Origin: Microvirga sp. 17 mud 1-3
Lineage (GTDB): Bacteria; Pseudomonadota; Alphaproteobacteria; Rhizobiales; Beijerinckiaceae
Assembly (NCBI RefSeq): GCF_003151255.1
Contig: NZ_CP029481.1
Span: 4,093,001-4,157,000 of the forward strand
Direction: 5' to 3'
Length of the DNA: 64,000 nt
Part shown: positions 35,901 through 43,943 of the stretch, piece after piece
How the letters are laid out: the number at the start of each line of letters is the position of its first letter
Position numbering within the stretch: the first letter of the stretch is position 1
Translations under genes and position numbers: made by a program
The notes under the pieces: model-generated
Told to the model about the DNA's origin: nothing
Database searches by the model: none
What the model saw: the letters and a program-made list of their open reading frames with translations, nothing else

Positions 35901-36028
35901 AGGAGATCGAAGCGACGCTCCCGGTCATCTCCCGGGTGATGACTGAGGCCCCCTTCCCGGCCGTGACCCTGAAGGTGCCGCTCGCCGTGGAAGCCCGCGC
36001 GGCGCAGAACTGGGACGAGGCGCATTAG
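32987..36028 (+). CDS. polA: DNA polymerase I
   Basis: A 1013-residue family A DNA polymerase with all three activities. The 5' nuclease (about residues 1-300) has YEADDLIATY, SSDKDLMQLV and MGDTSDNVPGVPGIGLKTA. The proofreading 3'-5' exonuclease (about 400-600) is intact, with the Asp-Glu pair in VAVDTETSALD, then GQNLKYDW and YAAEDADVT. The polymerase domain has motif A D786 (DYSQIELRI), motif B RRQAKTINFGIIYG and motif C H962-D963-E964. Pol I fills gaps, removes Okazaki primers and serves in repair. The length is typical for rhizobia. A 12-bp hairpin follows at 36102. Confidence 0.98.
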   Translation: MTSSRPVTAGDHVFLVDGSSFIFRAYFQSMNQDSKYNSRTSDGMPTGAVRLFVSKLLQFVRDGAAGFMPTHLAIVLDKSEGSFRKELYEAYKGHRPDAPEDLKVQMPLMREAIRAFGLEPIEQARYEADDLIATYTQEAKARGANVLIVSSDKDLMQLVGPLVCFYDFESGSKGKPGYRPERNLDEAAVTEKWEGIPPEKIGDVLALMGDTSDNVPGVPGIGLKTAAQLIKEYGDLETLLARADEIKQPKRRETLINNAEAARLSKKLVTLDCEAPLPVSLDALRLPEPDPKTLVGFLKAMEFSTLTRRVADLYDVDPTQVEPDPRLMPGGEAITWQRFGGPAPVEEDVPFSGGAGTTEVDPFAGLDLPETGRARKPMEGLGTPSQLAGKRATEAASQPVDVQAYETITSLERLTEWVEEARGQGFVAVDTETSALDANQADLVGFSLALAPGRAAYVPLQHRGDSDLFGGGLVPGQIPVEAALAAIRPLLQDPSVLKIGQNLKYDWVVFKRYGIDLGPFDDTMLISYVLDAGKGSHGMDELSRRHLGHSPITFSEVAGTGRNKVSFDRVDIARATAYAAEDADVTLRLWQVLKPRLAAEHRTTVYETLERPLIDVIARMEMRGIAVDRQILSRLSGDFAQSLARLEDEIHEIAGEKFALGSPKQIGDILFGKMGLPGAKKTPSGQWATPATLLDELAQAGHVLPEKILEWRQLAKLKSTYTDTLQEHMHPETRRVHTSFSLASTTTGRLSSSEPNLQNIPIRTEAGRKIRKAFVAPEGSKIISADYSQIELRILAHIADIPQLQEAFAKGQDIHAATASAMFGVPLDQMTPDLRRQAKTINFGIIYGISAFGLAVRLGIPNADAAAFIKQYFERFPGIRAYMDEIKKTTREKGYVTTLFGRVCHYPQIKSGNPSERAAVERQAINAPIQGTAADIIRRAMIRMEDALKAERLSARMLLQVHDELVFEAPDEEIEATLPVISRVMTEAPFPAVTLKVPLAVEARAAQNWDEAH

Positions 36029-36101
36029 GCGCCTCCCTGCCTCTCGGACGAATCCATAGAAGCTTTCCGGCTGGTGCTTCCTTCCCAGATGATGGCGGCG
36101 G

Positions 36102-36129
36102 CCGGCCGTGTGCGCCGGCACACGGCCGG
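36102..36129 (+). terminator. Strong hairpin downstream of polA
   Basis: CCGGCCGTGTGC (36102-36113), loop GCCG, GCACACGGCCGG (36118-36129): a perfect 12-bp GC-rich stem, 73 bp after the polA stop. No T tract follows, so intrinsic termination is uncertain. Confidence 0.5.
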
Positions 36130-36505
36130 GCCACGGACACACGCAGATTGCTCGATTATTGCGTCGATGGAAATCCTGGTGCCGCGCCAGAGGCTTACCC
36201 GTTTCCAGTTCGATATAACTTACGCTAGGTAAGCATCCCCTTGCGGTCGCACCTCTCTAAATGGAGAGTTGTGGGCCCTGTTGCACAGCCATATAGCGCT
36301 TGATCGATCTGCTTTACTGACGCCGCGGAAGTGAATGCTTTTCTTCTTCGCGCCAGGACTGTGATCACCGCGCGAATACATCAATGAATTTTTAACCCAT
36401 GCAGAAAGGTGGGTTTGCGCGCCCACCTCGGCCGCCCGACCGGAATTCACCCGAGAGGCCGGCAACGTCAACCGAACACCTTCAGCTTCCAGGAGAGCAA
36501 AGAAG
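36130..36505. other. Intergenic leader of the RTX gene, AT-richer than its surroundings
   Basis: No convincing gene. The region is AT-richer than neighbouring DNA, especially 36200-36400, and probably holds the RTX promoter. A hairpin AGGTGGG / CCCACCT (36407-36413 and 36422-36428, eight-base loop) lies in the 5' leader, and CTCTC/GAGAG pairs at 36253-36268. AGGAGAGCAAAGAAG precedes the RTX start. Confidence 0.5.
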
Positions 36506-39016
36506 ATGGCCGTAGAACAGAATCCGAAGTTCTGGGGAGCCCAGAGCGTCGCCGTCAATTTTTCGGGGGTCGATCAGGACACCGTGGCGAGGCTGGCCAA
36601 CGGCGGCTACGTGGTGGCCTTTCGTCAGGACAAGCAGATCGGCTTCCAGATCTATAACGGGAGCGGCGAGAAGGTCGGCGGCACGCATTTCGTCTCGCAG
36701 GGACCGGTCGCTAACGGCTTTGGGCAGTGGGAACCGGACATTCTGGCAAAGGCCGACGGCTCCTTCATCATCAGTTGGACTGAGGTCGTCGGGACCCCGA
36801 ACAGCTATATCCTGCGCACCCAGAATTTCAGTGTCGACGGCACGCCGGGCGCGGTGAAGACCGTCAGCGACAAGGTTCAATATCACGGCGCGCACATGGC
36901 TGACGCCGGCACGGGCGGAGTTGTGGCTGCCTATATCGACGATGCCTTGAATCCATACATAGCAAATCTGGCAGACGGCTCGACAACGAAGATCAACAAC
37001 CCCGATGGGAGCGCTATCACCGCAAGCGGCAAGACAGACATCGCCTGGCTTGGAGGCGCCAGCCAATTCGTCGTTTCCTACAAGGAAGGATTTGCCCTGT
37101 TCGTGGAGGGTACACGGGCAGTCAAGAGCATTTCCAAGGCGGTGGAAACGAATGTCGTTGCCCTGAAGGATTCCGACGGCAAGCCCAATGGAAGCTTCGC
37201 GGTCAATTACGTGACCGACACCAACGACATTGTCGTCAAGACGTATTCGGCTGCCGGTAATCAGATTACCGACGGCAAGACCTTTACGATTTCGTCAGGC
37301 GCAATAGCCTCTACTGGATACAGCACGAGCATCACGGCCCTCAAGGATGGCGGCTTCGCGGTGGCCTACAAGGCTGACGCCAATCAAAAAGATATCTGGG
37401 TGAAGGTTTTCGACGCCGAGGGGAATGCCGGTCCGGCCTTGAAGATCCCCGTTCACGGCGAGCAGGTTGCACCCTCCATCGAGGAGATGCCTGATGGCCG
37501 CCTTGCGGTCTCCTGGCACAATCGCTCGCCGGCGACCAACGGCAGCGCCATCGAGTCCGTCATGGTCGACGCCCGTGGTTCGGCCGTCTCCCTGACCGGA
37601 ACGGCGGGCAACGACATTTACGCTCCCTCCAAGCACGCCGGCGACAAATTCGACGGCGGCGCGGGCTTCGACACGCTGACATTCAAGGAAAGCACGGCTG
37701 GCGTTGCCGTTGACCTCGTTCACGGGACAGGATCTGCAGGCGATGCGGCCGGTGATACCTACACCAGCTTCGAGAAGGTGATCGGCACGAACTTCAACGA
37801 CACCCTCACGGGCGGGGCCGGCCATGTGCTGGTCGGCGGCGCCGGCGACGATGTGTATTACGTGAGCGCCAGCGATACCCAGATCGACGAGTCGGGTGGC
37901 GGCAACGATCAGGTCTATTCGTCCGTGAGTTATTCCCTCTCGGCCGGCATCGAGTACCTCTTTGCGACCGGCGCAGACGCGATCGACCTTTACGGGAACG
38001 AAGGCAATAACGTCATTGCCGGCAATGAGGCTGCGAACCATCTGACCGGCAATGGCGGCAATGACAGCCTGTACGGCAACGGCGGTAATGACCTCCTCGA
38101 CGGTGGTGCGGGCAATGATGTCCTGGATGGCGGCGCCGGCAATGACGCCCTGGCCGGAGGCATCGGCGACGATAACCTGAACGGAGGCAGCGGCGACGAT
38201 AACCTGCAGGGTAACGACGGCAACGACGCGCTTTACGGAGCGGACGGCAACGACGCGCTCGACGGCGGCGCAGGAAACGACGTTCTCTATGGCGGCGCGG
38301 GAGCCGACAACCTGAAGGGGGGCCTCGGCGACGACGTGATCGACGGCCAGGGCGGCGCCGACACCATGGACGGCGGCGCAGGCAACGACACCTACTACAT
38401 CGACGACGTGAACGACCTGGTTCAGGACAGCGGCGCCGGCGACGTGGATACGGTGGTCGTCTCGGTCAATTACGACCTCAACCGGCTTGTGGGCATCGAG
38501 AACATCACAGGCGTAGGCAGCGCCGCGATCACGCTCACGGGCAATGGCCTCAACAACGTCTTCGTCGGCAATGATGGCGCCAACATCCTCTATGGTGGCG
38601 CCGGGAACGACCAGCTCAACGGCGGCGGCGGCAATGACCGGATCCACGGCGGTCTTGGCGCCGACCTGCTCACGGGCGGCACGGGCCGTGACATCTTCGT
38701 GTTCGACACGAACCCGAAGGCGAAGCGCAATGCCGACAAGATCACGGACTTCAACGTGAAAGATGACTCGATCTACCTCGAGAACAAGTACTTCAAGGTC
38801 GGGTCGAAGGGCACGATCAAGAAGCCTGCCGCCCTGTCGAGCAAGATGTTCTACGTTGGCGCCAAGGCGCACGACAAGGACGATCGGATCATCTACGACA
38901 AGAAGAAGGGCGTCCTCTACTACGACGATGACGGCATCGGCTCGCACAAGGCCGTGGTCATCGCCACCCTCAAGAAGGGCCTCAAGATGACCTACAAGGA
39001 TTTCTTCGTGATCTAA
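36506..39016 (+). CDS. RTX calcium-binding protein, predicted type I secretion substrate
   Basis: An 836-residue protein. Residues 1-365 hold about six repeated beta strands of the form DGG-FAVAY (ANGGYVVAFRQD, ADGSFIISWTE, KDGGFAVAYKAD, PDGRLAVSWHN), a propeller-like fold. RTX nonapeptides follow: scattered copies from residue 367, a dense block at about 513-632 (GGAGNDVLDGGAGNDALAGG pattern) and a last block near 690-730. These bind Ca2+ and fold outside the cell. The C terminus lacks repeats, is Lys/Asp-rich and ends DFFVI, like type I secretion signals. There is no signal peptide. No ABC exporter genes are in the window. No catalytic domain is recognised, so adhesion or surface-layer roles are open. 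Confidence 0.9.
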   Translation: MAVEQNPKFWGAQSVAVNFSGVDQDTVARLANGGYVVAFRQDKQIGFQIYNGSGEKVGGTHFVSQGPVANGFGQWEPDILAKADGSFIISWTEVVGTPNSYILRTQNFSVDGTPGAVKTVSDKVQYHGAHMADAGTGGVVAAYIDDALNPYIANLADGSTTKINNPDGSAITASGKTDIAWLGGASQFVVSYKEGFALFVEGTRAVKSISKAVETNVVALKDSDGKPNGSFAVNYVTDTNDIVVKTYSAAGNQITDGKTFTISSGAIASTGYSTSITALKDGGFAVAYKADANQKDIWVKVFDAEGNAGPALKIPVHGEQVAPSIEEMPDGRLAVSWHNRSPATNGSAIESVMVDARGSAVSLTGTAGNDIYAPSKHAGDKFDGGAGFDTLTFKESTAGVAVDLVHGTGSAGDAAGDTYTSFEKVIGTNFNDTLTGGAGHVLVGGAGDDVYYVSASDTQIDESGGGNDQVYSSVSYSLSAGIEYLFATGADAIDLYGNEGNNVIAGNEAANHLTGNGGNDSLYGNGGNDLLDGGAGNDVLDGGAGNDALAGGIGDDNLNGGSGDDNLQGNDGNDALYGADGNDALDGGAGNDVLYGGAGADNLKGGLGDDVIDGQGGADTMDGGAGNDTYYIDDVNDLVQDSGAGDVDTVVVSVNYDLNRLVGIENITGVGSAAITLTGNGLNNVFVGNDGANILYGGAGNDQLNGGGGNDRIHGGLGADLLTGGTGRDIFVFDTNPKAKRNADKITDFNVKDDSIYLENKYFKVGSKGTIKKPAALSSKMFYVGAKAHDKDDRIIYDKKKGVLYYDDDGIGSHKAVVIATLKKGLKMTYKDFFVI

Positions 39017-39046
39017 TTGGCAACGACGAAGATTTCCCGTCGATGA

Positions 39047-39071
39047 GGGCGCCCTTGCGGGCGCCCTTTTT
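39047..39071 (+). terminator. Rho-independent terminator after the RTX gene
   Basis: GGGCGCCC (39047-39054), loop TTGC, GGGCGCCC (39059-39066), then five T. It starts 31 bp after the RTX stop, making the RTX gene a single-gene unit. Confidence 0.9.
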
Positions 39072-39171
39072 CGTGCGCGTCCTACAGGCGGAAAGGCGCA
39101 CCGGCGGTATGGCCCCGGTCGGAAACCCCTCTAACTTCCTCGCAGACGGAAGCGCTCGAGCGAGGACGATC

Positions 39172-39882
39172 ATGCCCTACGAACTCTACTACTGGCCGGG
39201 AATCCAGGGACGGGGCGAGTTCGTGCGCCTTGCCCTCGAGGAGGCTGGCGCGGACTACGTGGATGTAGCCCGCGGGCCGGGCGGCATGTCCGCCATGACG
39301 CGCCTGATGGAGAAGGCGGCTCATCCCCCCTTCGCGCCTCCCTTCCTGAAGGACGGTGAGACGCTCATCGGCCAGACGGCCGCGATCCTGCTCTATCTCG
39401 GCGCCCGCCACGGGCTTGCGCCCAAGGACCCGGAGGGCGGGCTCTGGACGCACCAGATCCAGCTCACGCTCTCGGATCTGGTAGCGGAAGCGCACGACAC
39501 CCATCACCCCATTGCGACCAGTCTCTATTACGAGGACCAGAAACAAGAAGCACGGCGACGGGCGGAGGATTTCTGCCGCAACCGGATCCCGAAATTCCTC
39601 GGCTGGTGCGAGACGATCCTCGCCCGCAACCCGGCCGGGGATGCGCATCTTGTCGGCGGCACGGTGACTTATGCGGACCTGTCCCTGTTCCAGGTGGTGG
39701 AGGGCCTTTCCTATGCGTTTCCGAGGGCCATGAAGCGCGCCCTTCGCGATCTGCCGAAGGTGGCGGCTCTGCGCGAGGCCGTGGCGGCCCGGCCGCGGAT
39801 CAGGGCCTATCTCGACAGCGACCGGCGCATCCCCTTCAACGAAGAGGGGATCTTCCGCCATTATCCGGAGCTGGATGGCTGA
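39172..39882 (+). CDS. Glutathione S-transferase family protein
   Basis: A 236-residue GST. The N-terminal thioredoxin-like domain starts YELYYWPGIQGRGEFVRLALEEAG, with the tyrosine and serine/arginine positions expected near the glutathione site. The cis-proline region PFAPPFLKDGETLIGQTAAILLYLG provides the Gln-Thr that binds glutathione. The helical C-terminal domain follows (TVTYADLSLFQVVEGLSYAFP). It resembles sigma/mu-like bacterial GSTs. The ATG at 39172 has GAGG upstream. It is a soluble detoxification enzyme with unknown electrophile. It is separated from the RTX gene by a terminator. Confidence 0.92.
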   Translation: MPYELYYWPGIQGRGEFVRLALEEAGADYVDVARGPGGMSAMTRLMEKAAHPPFAPPFLKDGETLIGQTAAILLYLGARHGLAPKDPEGGLWTHQIQLTLSDLVAEAHDTHHPIATSLYYEDQKQEARRRAEDFCRNRIPKFLGWCETILARNPAGDAHLVGGTVTYADLSLFQVVEGLSYAFPRAMKRALRDLPKVAALREAVAARPRIRAYLDSDRRIPFNEEGIFRHYPELDG

Positions 39883-39993
39883 CCGGGCCCTGATCTGCCG
39901 ACCGGCGGCAACGATGCCTTAAGGGTCTCGTGCGCAATGTCGCCCCGCGGGCTGGCTGTCGGGCTGCCCGCGATGCGTGCGTGGAGTATTCCG

Positions 39994-40284
39994 ATGAGCG
40001 ACGAATCCGAGTCCGTGGTAGCCCGCCTCTGGCGCGACCGGGTGGGCCTGCGCGAGGCGGAGCGGGACGCGGCCCTTGCCCGGGCCCGCCGCGCCGAGGA
40101 CAGGCTGGCGGAACTGATGGCCGAAAATGCCCGCCTCATGGCCGAGCTGGCGCGGTTGAGGATGCAGGCCGGATCGGAGGCCGCAGCACCGGCCCTGTCC
40201 GAGACCGAACTCCAGATGGAGGCCCTGCGGGGCGCTCTCCTGCCCCTGCTCTCCGACCAGGACCTCGCCCGCGACGCCGCCTGA
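39994..40284 (+). CDS. Short coiled-coil hypothetical protein
   Basis: A 96-residue protein, highly charged and helical. Residues 8-62 have a continuous heptad pattern (VGLREAERDAALARARRAEDRLAELMAENARLMAELARLR), a clear coiled coil. The last 30 residues form another helix. No family is recognised. The ATG at 39994 follows GGAGTATTCCG; an upstream in-frame ATG at 39973 is less likely. It converges with the class II amidotransferase gene, 15 bp away. Confidence 0.65.
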   Translation: MSDESESVVARLWRDRVGLREAERDAALARARRAEDRLAELMAENARLMAELARLRMQAGSEAAAPALSETELQMEALRGALLPLLSDQDLARDAA

Positions 40285-40299
40285 GATCCGGGCGATGCC

Positions 40300-41091
40300 T
40301 CAGGCCGCCAGACGGCCCATGGTCTCGTTCAGGCATTGCACGGAAACCCCTGAGCCCGCACGGGCCAGGAGGCTGCATCCCTTGGGCACTTCCCGCCAGC
40401 CCATGGCCTTGTCGTCGATGGGCTCCGACACCACCAGGAGGTTGCCGGCGTTTTCGCGGAAATAGAGGGTCGGCGGCTGCCCGTCGCAGGCCCAGCGATA
40501 GGCCCAGAGGCTTTCGCCATCCGTGACCGCAGCCGTGAACCGCAAGGGCTCGGCGATCCCGGCCTCCTCCATGAGACCGCGCACCTGCTTGAGCGTCTGC
40601 GCCATGGCCGTCACCGGATCGGCCGCGAGGCCGTTGGCCAGGGCCAGGAGGAAGATCGCCTCCGAATCCGTGGTGCCGAGCCGGGTGTCGTAGAGCGCGT
40701 CGGGAATCAGGGCTTCGAGGCGGCGCTTGATGCGCCCGTAGCCGCCGATCTGGCCGTTATGCATGAAGAGATGGCGCCCGTGGGCAAAGGGGTGGCAATT
40801 GGCCCGGGTGGTCGAGGTGCCGGTCGAGGCGCGCACATGGGCGAAGAACAGTCCGGATCGCACCTGGTCGCACAGGCTCTTCAGGTTCTCGTCGGACCAG
40901 GCGGGCCGCACCTCCCGGTAGAGGCCCGGCTCGGACCGCTCGCCGTACCAGCCGATGCCGAACCCGTCGCCGTTGGTCCCGGTCTTGGCTTCCACCGCAT
41001 GGAGGGACTGGTGGACCAGGGAATGCGCCGGGGCGCAGACGAGATCCGCGAGGAAGATCGGCTCTCCCCGATAGGCAAGGAAACGGCACAT
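40300..41091 (-). CDS. Class II glutamine amidotransferase (YafJ/EgtC-like)
   Basis: A 263-residue N-terminal-nucleophile amidohydrolase. After removal of Met, C2 (MCRFLAYRGEP) is the catalytic nucleophile. Supporting motifs are RSGLFFAHVRAST, RANCHPFAHGRHLFMHNGQIGGY and GTTDSEAIFLLALANG, all typical of GATase_6/DUF3700-type proteins such as YafJ and EgtC. It likely hydrolyses a gamma-glutamyl amide. No ergothioneine genes are adjacent, so EgtC is not claimed. The ATG at 41091 is fixed by the requirement for Cys at position 2. Confidence 0.92.
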   Translation of the reverse strand: MCRFLAYRGEPIFLADLVCAPAHSLVHQSLHAVEAKTGTNGDGFGIGWYGERSEPGLYREVRPAWSDENLKSLCDQVRSGLFFAHVRASTGTSTTRANCHPFAHGRHLFMHNGQIGGYGRIKRRLEALIPDALYDTRLGTTDSEAIFLLALANGLAADPVTAMAQTLKQVRGLMEEAGIAEPLRFTAAVTDGESLWAYRWACDGQPPTLYFRENAGNLLVVSEPIDDKAMGWREVPKGCSLLARAGSGVSVQCLNETMGRLAA

Positions 41092-41310
41092 GGACGCCTC
41101 GACCCCCGAAAGACGCACCCCGAAGGGCTCGCCACCCTCTTATGAAACCTTGTTTAGTATTTTCTCGGCAGGGTGAACAGCCGGTTAACGGCCGGCGGCC
41201 GGCCTTTCCGGCTCCGGCCGCCCCAAAGCCGGTTCCCTCCTGCCTGCGAACATGCTCTAACCCTCCGGCCATCGCATAACGCCGGTCGAACCGGCGACAG
41301 GGGTATTCGC

Positions 41311-42717
41311 ATGCTTCGTGTCCTGACCCTGGCGCTCGCCGCCGCGCTGACCGTCTCGCCGGACATGGCCTTCGCGGCGGAGCTCGACGGCCGCACCCTC
41401 GGCCTCGCCTGGGCCCTGCCATTTGCCGGAATCCTGCTCTCCATCGCGCTCTTCCCGCTCCTCGCGCCCCATGCCTGGGAGCATCACCAGGGCAAGATCG
41501 CGGCGCTCTGGGGCCTGCTGGTCCTCGTGCCGATGGCTCTGCTCCTGGGCCCCACCACGGCCCTGCACAGCCTCGCCCACACGGCCTTCCTCGAGTACAT
41601 CCCCTTCATCCTGCTGCTCCTGGCCCTCTTCACGGTGGCGGGCGGAATCCTGGTGCGCGGCAACATCCACGGCGCCCCGGCGACCAATGCGGCGCTGCTC
41701 GCCATCGGCACGGTGCTCGCGAGCCTCATCGGCACGACGGGTGCCTCCATGGTCATGATCCGGCCGGTGCTGCGGGCAAACGACGACCGGGTCCACAACG
41801 CCCATGTGGTCGTGTTCTTCATCTTCCTCGTGTCCAATGTAGGCGGCTCCCTGACGCCGCTGGGCGACCCGCCGCTCTTCCTCGGCTTCCTGCGCGGCGT
41901 GGACTTTTTCTGGACGACCACGCACCTTTTCCCCGAGACCCTCTTCGTCAGTGCGGTCCTGCTCGCCGTTTTCTTCCTCTTCGACGCCTATCTCTACCGC
42001 AAGGAAGGGCGCATCCGCCCGGACCCGACGCCCGACCAGCCGGTGCGCGTCACGGGCGGCATCAATTTCATCCTCATCCTCGCGATCATCGGCGCCATCC
42101 TGTTCAGCGCCACCGTCGATCTCGGGCGCTTCACCCTGCTCGGCACGGAGATTGAGGTGGCCAACGCGGCGCGCGACATCATCATGATCATCGTGACTCT
42201 CATGTCGCTAGCCTTCACGCAGCGGGCGAACCGGGAGGAGAACGGCTTCTCCTGGGAACCGATCAAGGAAGTCGCAAAACTCTTCGCCGGCATCTTCGTA
42301 GCCATCATCCCGGTGCTGGCCATGCTCAAGGCCGGCGCCGAAGGACCATTCGCGCCCCTCGTAGCCCTGGTGTCGAACCCGGACGGCAGCCCCAACAACG
42401 CCGCCTATTTCTGGCTCACGGGCGGCCTCTCGTCATTCCTCGACAATGCGCCCACCTATTTGGTGTTCTTCGAGCTCGCGGGCGGCGACCCGCAGCACCT
42501 GATGACCACGGGAGCGCTGACGCTCGCGGCCATCTCGGCAGGCGCCGTGTTCATGGGCGCGAACTCCTATATCGGCAACGCGCCGAATTTCATGGTCTAT
42601 GCCATCGCCCGCGAGAAGGGCGTCGCGATGCCGAGCTTCTTCGGCTATCTCATCTGGTCCGGCCTGATCCTGGTCCCGACCTTCCTGATCGCGACGTTCC
42701 TCTTCTTCCGGCATTAG
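41311..42717 (+). CDS. NhaD-like sodium:proton antiporter
   Basis: A 468-residue polytopic membrane protein of the ion-transporter (ArsB/NhaD) superfamily. It starts with a signal-like helix (LALAAALTVSPDMAFA) followed by about 12 helices. Landmarks include NVGGSLTPLGDPPLFLGFLRG, GLSSFLDNAPTYLVFFELAGG and GANSYIGNAPNFMVYAIAREKG, the paired re-entrant motifs of this superfamily. Members exchange Na+ or Li+ for H+. ATG 41311 starts the signal-like helix. It is divergent from the amidotransferase gene. Na+/H+ exchange rather than another ion is inferred from family. Confidence 0.87.
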   Translation: MLRVLTLALAAALTVSPDMAFAAELDGRTLGLAWALPFAGILLSIALFPLLAPHAWEHHQGKIAALWGLLVLVPMALLLGPTTALHSLAHTAFLEYIPFILLLLALFTVAGGILVRGNIHGAPATNAALLAIGTVLASLIGTTGASMVMIRPVLRANDDRVHNAHVVVFFIFLVSNVGGSLTPLGDPPLFLGFLRGVDFFWTTTHLFPETLFVSAVLLAVFFLFDAYLYRKEGRIRPDPTPDQPVRVTGGINFILILAIIGAILFSATVDLGRFTLLGTEIEVANAARDIIMIIVTLMSLAFTQRANREENGFSWEPIKEVAKLFAGIFVAIIPVLAMLKAGAEGPFAPLVALVSNPDGSPNNAAYFWLTGGLSSFLDNAPTYLVFFELAGGDPQHLMTTGALTLAAISAGAVFMGANSYIGNAPNFMVYAIAREKGVAMPSFFGYLIWSGLILVPTFLIATFLFFRH

Positions 42718-42745
42718 GAAGAGCCGTTCCGGGCGCAGGCGAGAG

Positions 42746-42774
42746 TCCGGCCCTCTGGGCCGTCCCGGAATGAC
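42746..42774. repeat. Partial copy of the dispersed palindromic repeat
   Basis: Only the outer right part is present, TCCGG then GGGCCGTCCCGGAATGAC, matching the end of copies A and B. It lies between the antiporter and the convergent flavoprotein gene. Confidence 0.6.
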
Positions 42775-42779
42775 GGGGG

Positions 42780-43874
42780 TCAGTTGCTCAACCGGCGCGC
42801 CACATCGTCGGCGATCGACAGGGACGAGGTGAGGCCCGGGCTCTCGATGCCGAAGAGCTGCACGAGGCCGGGCAGGCCGTGCTCGGTGGGACCGTCGATC
42901 AGGAAATCCGCCGGCGGTTCGCCGGGGCCGGTGAGCTTGGGGCGGATGCCTGCGTAATCGGGCACGAGTGCCCCATCGGGCAGGCCGGGCCAGTAGCGGC
43001 GGATGGAGGCATAAAAGCTCTCCGCGCGAGCCGGATCGACCTCGTACACCTCGCGCTCGATCCATTCCACGTCCGGCCCGAAGCGCATCCGCCCGGCAAG
43101 GTCGAGGGTGACGTGGGTGCCGAGCCCGCCATCGACGGGCGCCGGATAGACGAGGCGCGAGAAGGCGGGCCGGCCGAGGCAGCCGAAATAATTGCCCTTG
43201 GCGAGGACGAGGGGCGGCACACGTTCGGCCGGATAATCCTCCGTGGCCCGGGCGAGGCCCTGAGCTCCCAGCCCCGCCGCATTGACCACCGCGTCGACGG
43301 GAAGTGCCGCCGGCTCAGCGCCGCCGGTTTGCACCTCCCAGCCGCTCCTGGTGCGCGCGATGCGCTCCACGGGGGCATGGAAGGCCACCATGCCGCCGGC
43401 CGCCTCAAGGTCGCCCTGGAGCGCCAGCATGAGGGCGTGACTGTCGATGATGCCGGTCTCGCGGGAAAGGACGGCGCCCGTGCAGGACAGGTTCGGCTCC
43501 AGCGCCTTTGCGTCGTTTCCGCTCAGGAAGGACAGGCCCTCGACCCCGTTGGCGATGCCCTGCTCGTAGATGCCCTCGATCTTCGCCTGTTCCAGCGCGT
43601 TCGTCGCCACGATGAGCTTGCCGCATTTCCTGTGCGGCACCCCGTGGCTCTCGCAGAATTCGTAGAGCATCCGCCGTCCGGCCACGCAGTGGCGGGCGCG
43701 TAAGGACCCCGACGGGTAGTACATTCCCCCGTGGATCACCTCGCTGTTGCGCGACGACACCCCGTTGCCGATCCCGCCCGTCGCCTCCGCGACAATCACG
43801 TCGTGGCCGCGCAGGGCGAGCGCACGGGCAACGGCAAGGCCGACCACGCCGGCTCCGACGACGAGAATATCCAT
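42780..43874 (-). CDS. FAD-dependent oxidoreductase, L-2-hydroxyglutarate oxidase-like
   Basis: A 364-residue DAO-type flavoprotein. The N-terminal dinucleotide fold MDILVVGAGVVGLAVARALALRG is canonical. GVSSRNSEVIHGGMYYPSGSLRARHCVAGRRMLYEFC matches the LhgO/L2HGDH family, which oxidises L-2-hydroxyglutarate to 2-oxoglutarate and passes electrons to the respiratory chain. The C-terminal FAD segment LVQLFGIESPGLTSSLSIADDVA is also conserved. The start is ATG 43874. It lies downstream of pckA on the same strand, beyond a terminator. The exact substrate is inferred. Confidence 0.88.
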   Translation of the reverse strand: MDILVVGAGVVGLAVARALALRGHDVIVAEATGGIGNGVSSRNSEVIHGGMYYPSGSLRARHCVAGRRMLYEFCESHGVPHRKCGKLIVATNALEQAKIEGIYEQGIANGVEGLSFLSGNDAKALEPNLSCTGAVLSRETGIIDSHALMLALQGDLEAAGGMVAFHAPVERIARTRSGWEVQTGGAEPAALPVDAVVNAAGLGAQGLARATEDYPAERVPPLVLAKGNYFGCLGRPAFSRLVYPAPVDGGLGTHVTLDLAGRMRFGPDVEWIEREVYEVDPARAESFYASIRRYWPGLPDGALVPDYAGIRPKLTGPGEPPADFLIDGPTEHGLPGLVQLFGIESPGLTSSLSIADDVARRLSN

Positions 43875-43889
43875 GGCGATCCCCCAACG

Positions 43890-43916
43890 AAAAGCGGCGG
43901 CCCGAAAGCCGCCGCC
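43890..43916 (-). terminator. Terminator of pckA
   Basis: On the minus strand, GCGGCGGC, loop TTTCGG, GCCGCCGC (43894-43915 on plus), followed by TTTT. It is 28 bp after the pckA stop. Confidence 0.75.
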
Positions 43917-43943
43917 TGTCTATCATTGCATCGGAGCTTGTGG

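Noticed and set aside
36130-36505. AT-richer tract before the RTX gene as a sign of a genomic island
   Set aside because: No integrase, tRNA, direct repeats or mobile genes; a promoter region is a sufficient explanation.
37990-38400. Tandem repeats in the RTX gene considered as a CRISPR-like array
   Set aside because: The periodicity is the codon pattern of GGxGxD nonapeptides (27 bp) in one open frame, without spacers.
41174-41188. CtrA-like site TGAA-CAGCCGG-TTAA between the amidotransferase and antiporter genes
   Set aside because: One half-site has a mismatch and neither gene is linked to the cell cycle; too weak to list as a site.
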